From: Rhodoligotrophos sp. CJ14 | GTDB lineage: Bacteria; Pseudomonadota; Alphaproteobacteria; Rhizobiales; Im1 | Assembly (NCBI RefSeq): GCF_038811545.1 | Contig: NZ_CP133319.1 | Coordinates: 4,042,001 to 4,106,000 of the forward strand | Direction of reading: 5' to 3' | DNA length: 64,000 nt | In this document: positions 63,074-64,000 of the stretch, piece by piece | Layout of the letters: the number at the start of each line of letters is the position of its first letter | How positions within the stretch are numbered: the stretch's first letter is position 1 | Notes under the pieces: model-generated | Seen by the model: only the letters and a program-made list of their open reading frames with translations | Database searches by the model: none | Told to the model about the DNA's origin: nothing | Made by a program: the position numbers and the translations under genes

Positions 63074-63661
63074 TCAGCTGTGGCTATGGGCATGCCCATG
63101 CGCGTGATCGCCATGGGAATGAACCGAGGCCATCTCCGCTCCGCCGAACAGCCGGCGGGCCTCATGGGGCGCGAGATAGGGAATGACCTCGGAGCCCGGC
63201 ACGAACTCGTAAGAGACGGCCGGAAAGTCATGGGTCCGCATGACCGAGCTCATCACCATCTCATCGAGCGTCAGCGGCACGAAGACCTTCTTGCCTTTGA
63301 CCACCGCTGGCCAGTGTTGATTGCCAAGCGCATGCCCGAGCTCGACGCAGGTCCGCAGCATCAGCTCCGGCTTCTGGTCCATCACGCGGCTGAGGTCGAT
63401 CACCATCACCTTCTTGAGCTCGGTCTTGACCACCACGGCATGCTCGCTGGATCCGTCCCAGACGAGAACGTCTCCATCATGGAGATGCGTGTTGCGGCGC
63501 AGGGCAACAGCCAGTTCGATGCCACCGGAGGTTTGCCTGCGGAAGCGGTTCTTCTGCGCTTCCCATTGATCGAGCACCAGCCAATCGATCTGAGCCGAGC
63601 TCAACCTTTCCTTCCAGACCGGTTCCCGCGAATTGCCAAGGACAGAGTCGATCAGGATCAT
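63074..63661 (-). CDS. ureE: Urease nickel metallochaperone UreE
   Basis: The 195-residue protein has the UreE N-terminal domain (RRQTSGGIELAVALRRNTHLHDGDVLVWDG) and metal-binding domain (LGHALGNQHWPAV with the conserved GNxHxP-like site). It ends in a His-rich tail of about 15 residues (HSHGDHAHGHAHSHS) that binds extra nickel. UreE delivers nickel to UreG. The gene starts 10 nt after ureC. Confidence 0.96.
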   Translation of the reverse strand: MILIDSVLGNSREPVWKERLSSAQIDWLVLDQWEAQKNRFRRQTSGGIELAVALRRNTHLHDGDVLVWDGSSEHAVVVKTELKKVMVIDLSRVMDQKPELMLRTCVELGHALGNQHWPAVVKGKKVFVPLTLDEMVMSSVMRTHDFPAVSYEFVPGSEVIPYLAPHEARRLFGGAEMASVHSHGDHAHGHAHSHS

Positions 63662-63671
63662 CTCGAACCTT

Positions 63672-64000
63672 TCAGCTGAAAAAATACAGTTGGTTGAGCG
63701 CGATCGTCTTCGGCGGCGTCACCGTCGCATGCACGCCATCGACCGTGACCGCGAAGGTCTGCGGATTGACGTCGATCTTTGGCAGATAGCTGTTGAGCAC
63801 CATGTGCTCCTTGCCGAGCACCCGTGTGTTCTGGACCGGCATGACCATCCGCTGGAGCTCGTATTTCTCTTTGACGCCGAGGTCATAGGCGGCCTGTGAA
63901 ACAAAGCTGATGCAGGTCTTTGGCAAGGCAGTGCCGAAGGCGCCGAACATCGGCCGGTGATACATGGGCTGTGGCGTCGGCAGTGAGGCATTGGGATCAC
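63672..64000 (-). CDS. ureC: Urease alpha subunit UreC, C-terminal part (cut by window edge)
   Basis: The last 108 codons of ureC enter from the right edge: GDPNASLPTPQPMYHRPMFGAFGTALPKTCISFVSQAAYDLGV, MVMPVQNTRVLGKEHMVLNSYLPKIDVNPQTFAVTVDGVHAT and a terminal QLYFF motif. These are diagnostic of the urease catalytic subunit. The nickel-ligand and lid residues lie outside the window. ureA and ureB would be expected further right. Confidence 0.96.
   Translation of the reverse strand, partial: DPNASLPTPQPMYHRPMFGAFGTALPKTCISFVSQAAYDLGVKEKYELQRMVMPVQNTRVLGKEHMVLNSYLPKIDVNPQTFAVTVDGVHATVTPPKTIALNQLYFFS

Noticed and set aside
1-64000. CRISPR arrays, tRNA or rRNA genes, insertion sequences
   Set aside because: I saw no regularly spaced repeats, no tRNA-like cloverleaf sequence, no rRNA and no transposase motif or matched terminal repeats; a dedicated scan would be more sensitive than reading by eye.

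Overview
The window reads as chromosomal DNA of a GC-rich alphaproteobacterium, most likely Hyphomicrobiales (Rhizobiales). The protein families (the urease block, kdpFABCDE with KdpDE, Liv- and Pot-type importers, rhizobial-type membrane proteins) and the dense, overlapping operons fit that group. I cannot name the species from sequence alone.

Layout. (1) 1-7.2 kb: a membrane protein, a very large RTX-type secreted 5'-nucleotidase-like protein, and a sparse stretch holding the wreck of a phage-type dCTP deaminase and two small phage-like genes. (2) 7.5-10 kb (minus): TetR regulator, nitroreductase, thiolase. (3) 10.15-19.9 kb (plus): acyl-CoA ligase, crotonase-like protein, a complete spermidine/putrescine-type ABC importer, flavin-dependent monooxygenase, flavin reductase and class III CoA-transferase. 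(4) 19.9-36.2 kb: a divergent RpiR regulator and a 15-kb plus-strand operon with acyl-CoA ligase, a complete Liv-type importer, two HyuA and three HyuB homologues, and a hotdog protein resembling 3-aminobutyryl-CoA ammonia-lyase. (5) 36.2-40.1 kb (minus): a second spermidine/putrescine-type importer. (6) 40.3-45.5 kb (plus): amidohydrolase-like protein, second hotdog ammonia-lyase-like protein, third acyl-CoA ligase and a FadB-type fusion enzyme. (7) 45.9-50.3 kb: small membrane protein, MFS transporter, old-yellow-enzyme oxidoreductase and a LacI regulator. (8) 50.4-58.6 kb: kdpFABCDE with an extra micro-ORF in front. (9) 58.7-64 kb: two DUF1801 proteins, then (minus) ureC(partial)-ureE-ureF-ureG-ureD and a urea transporter.

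How it may work together. The 7.5-45.5 kb block looks like one accessory catabolic island with three importers and several local regulators. The gene set suggests uptake of small nitrogenous, possibly cyclic-amide compounds, ATP-dependent ring opening by HyuA/HyuB enzymes, CoA activation by one of three ligases, loss of ammonia from an aminoacyl-CoA by the hotdog proteins, and beta-oxidation through crotonase, FadB and thiolase. The substrate is not known; this pathway is inferred from family membership and gene order. Urease and the urea transporter close by are a separate nitrogen-acquisition module.
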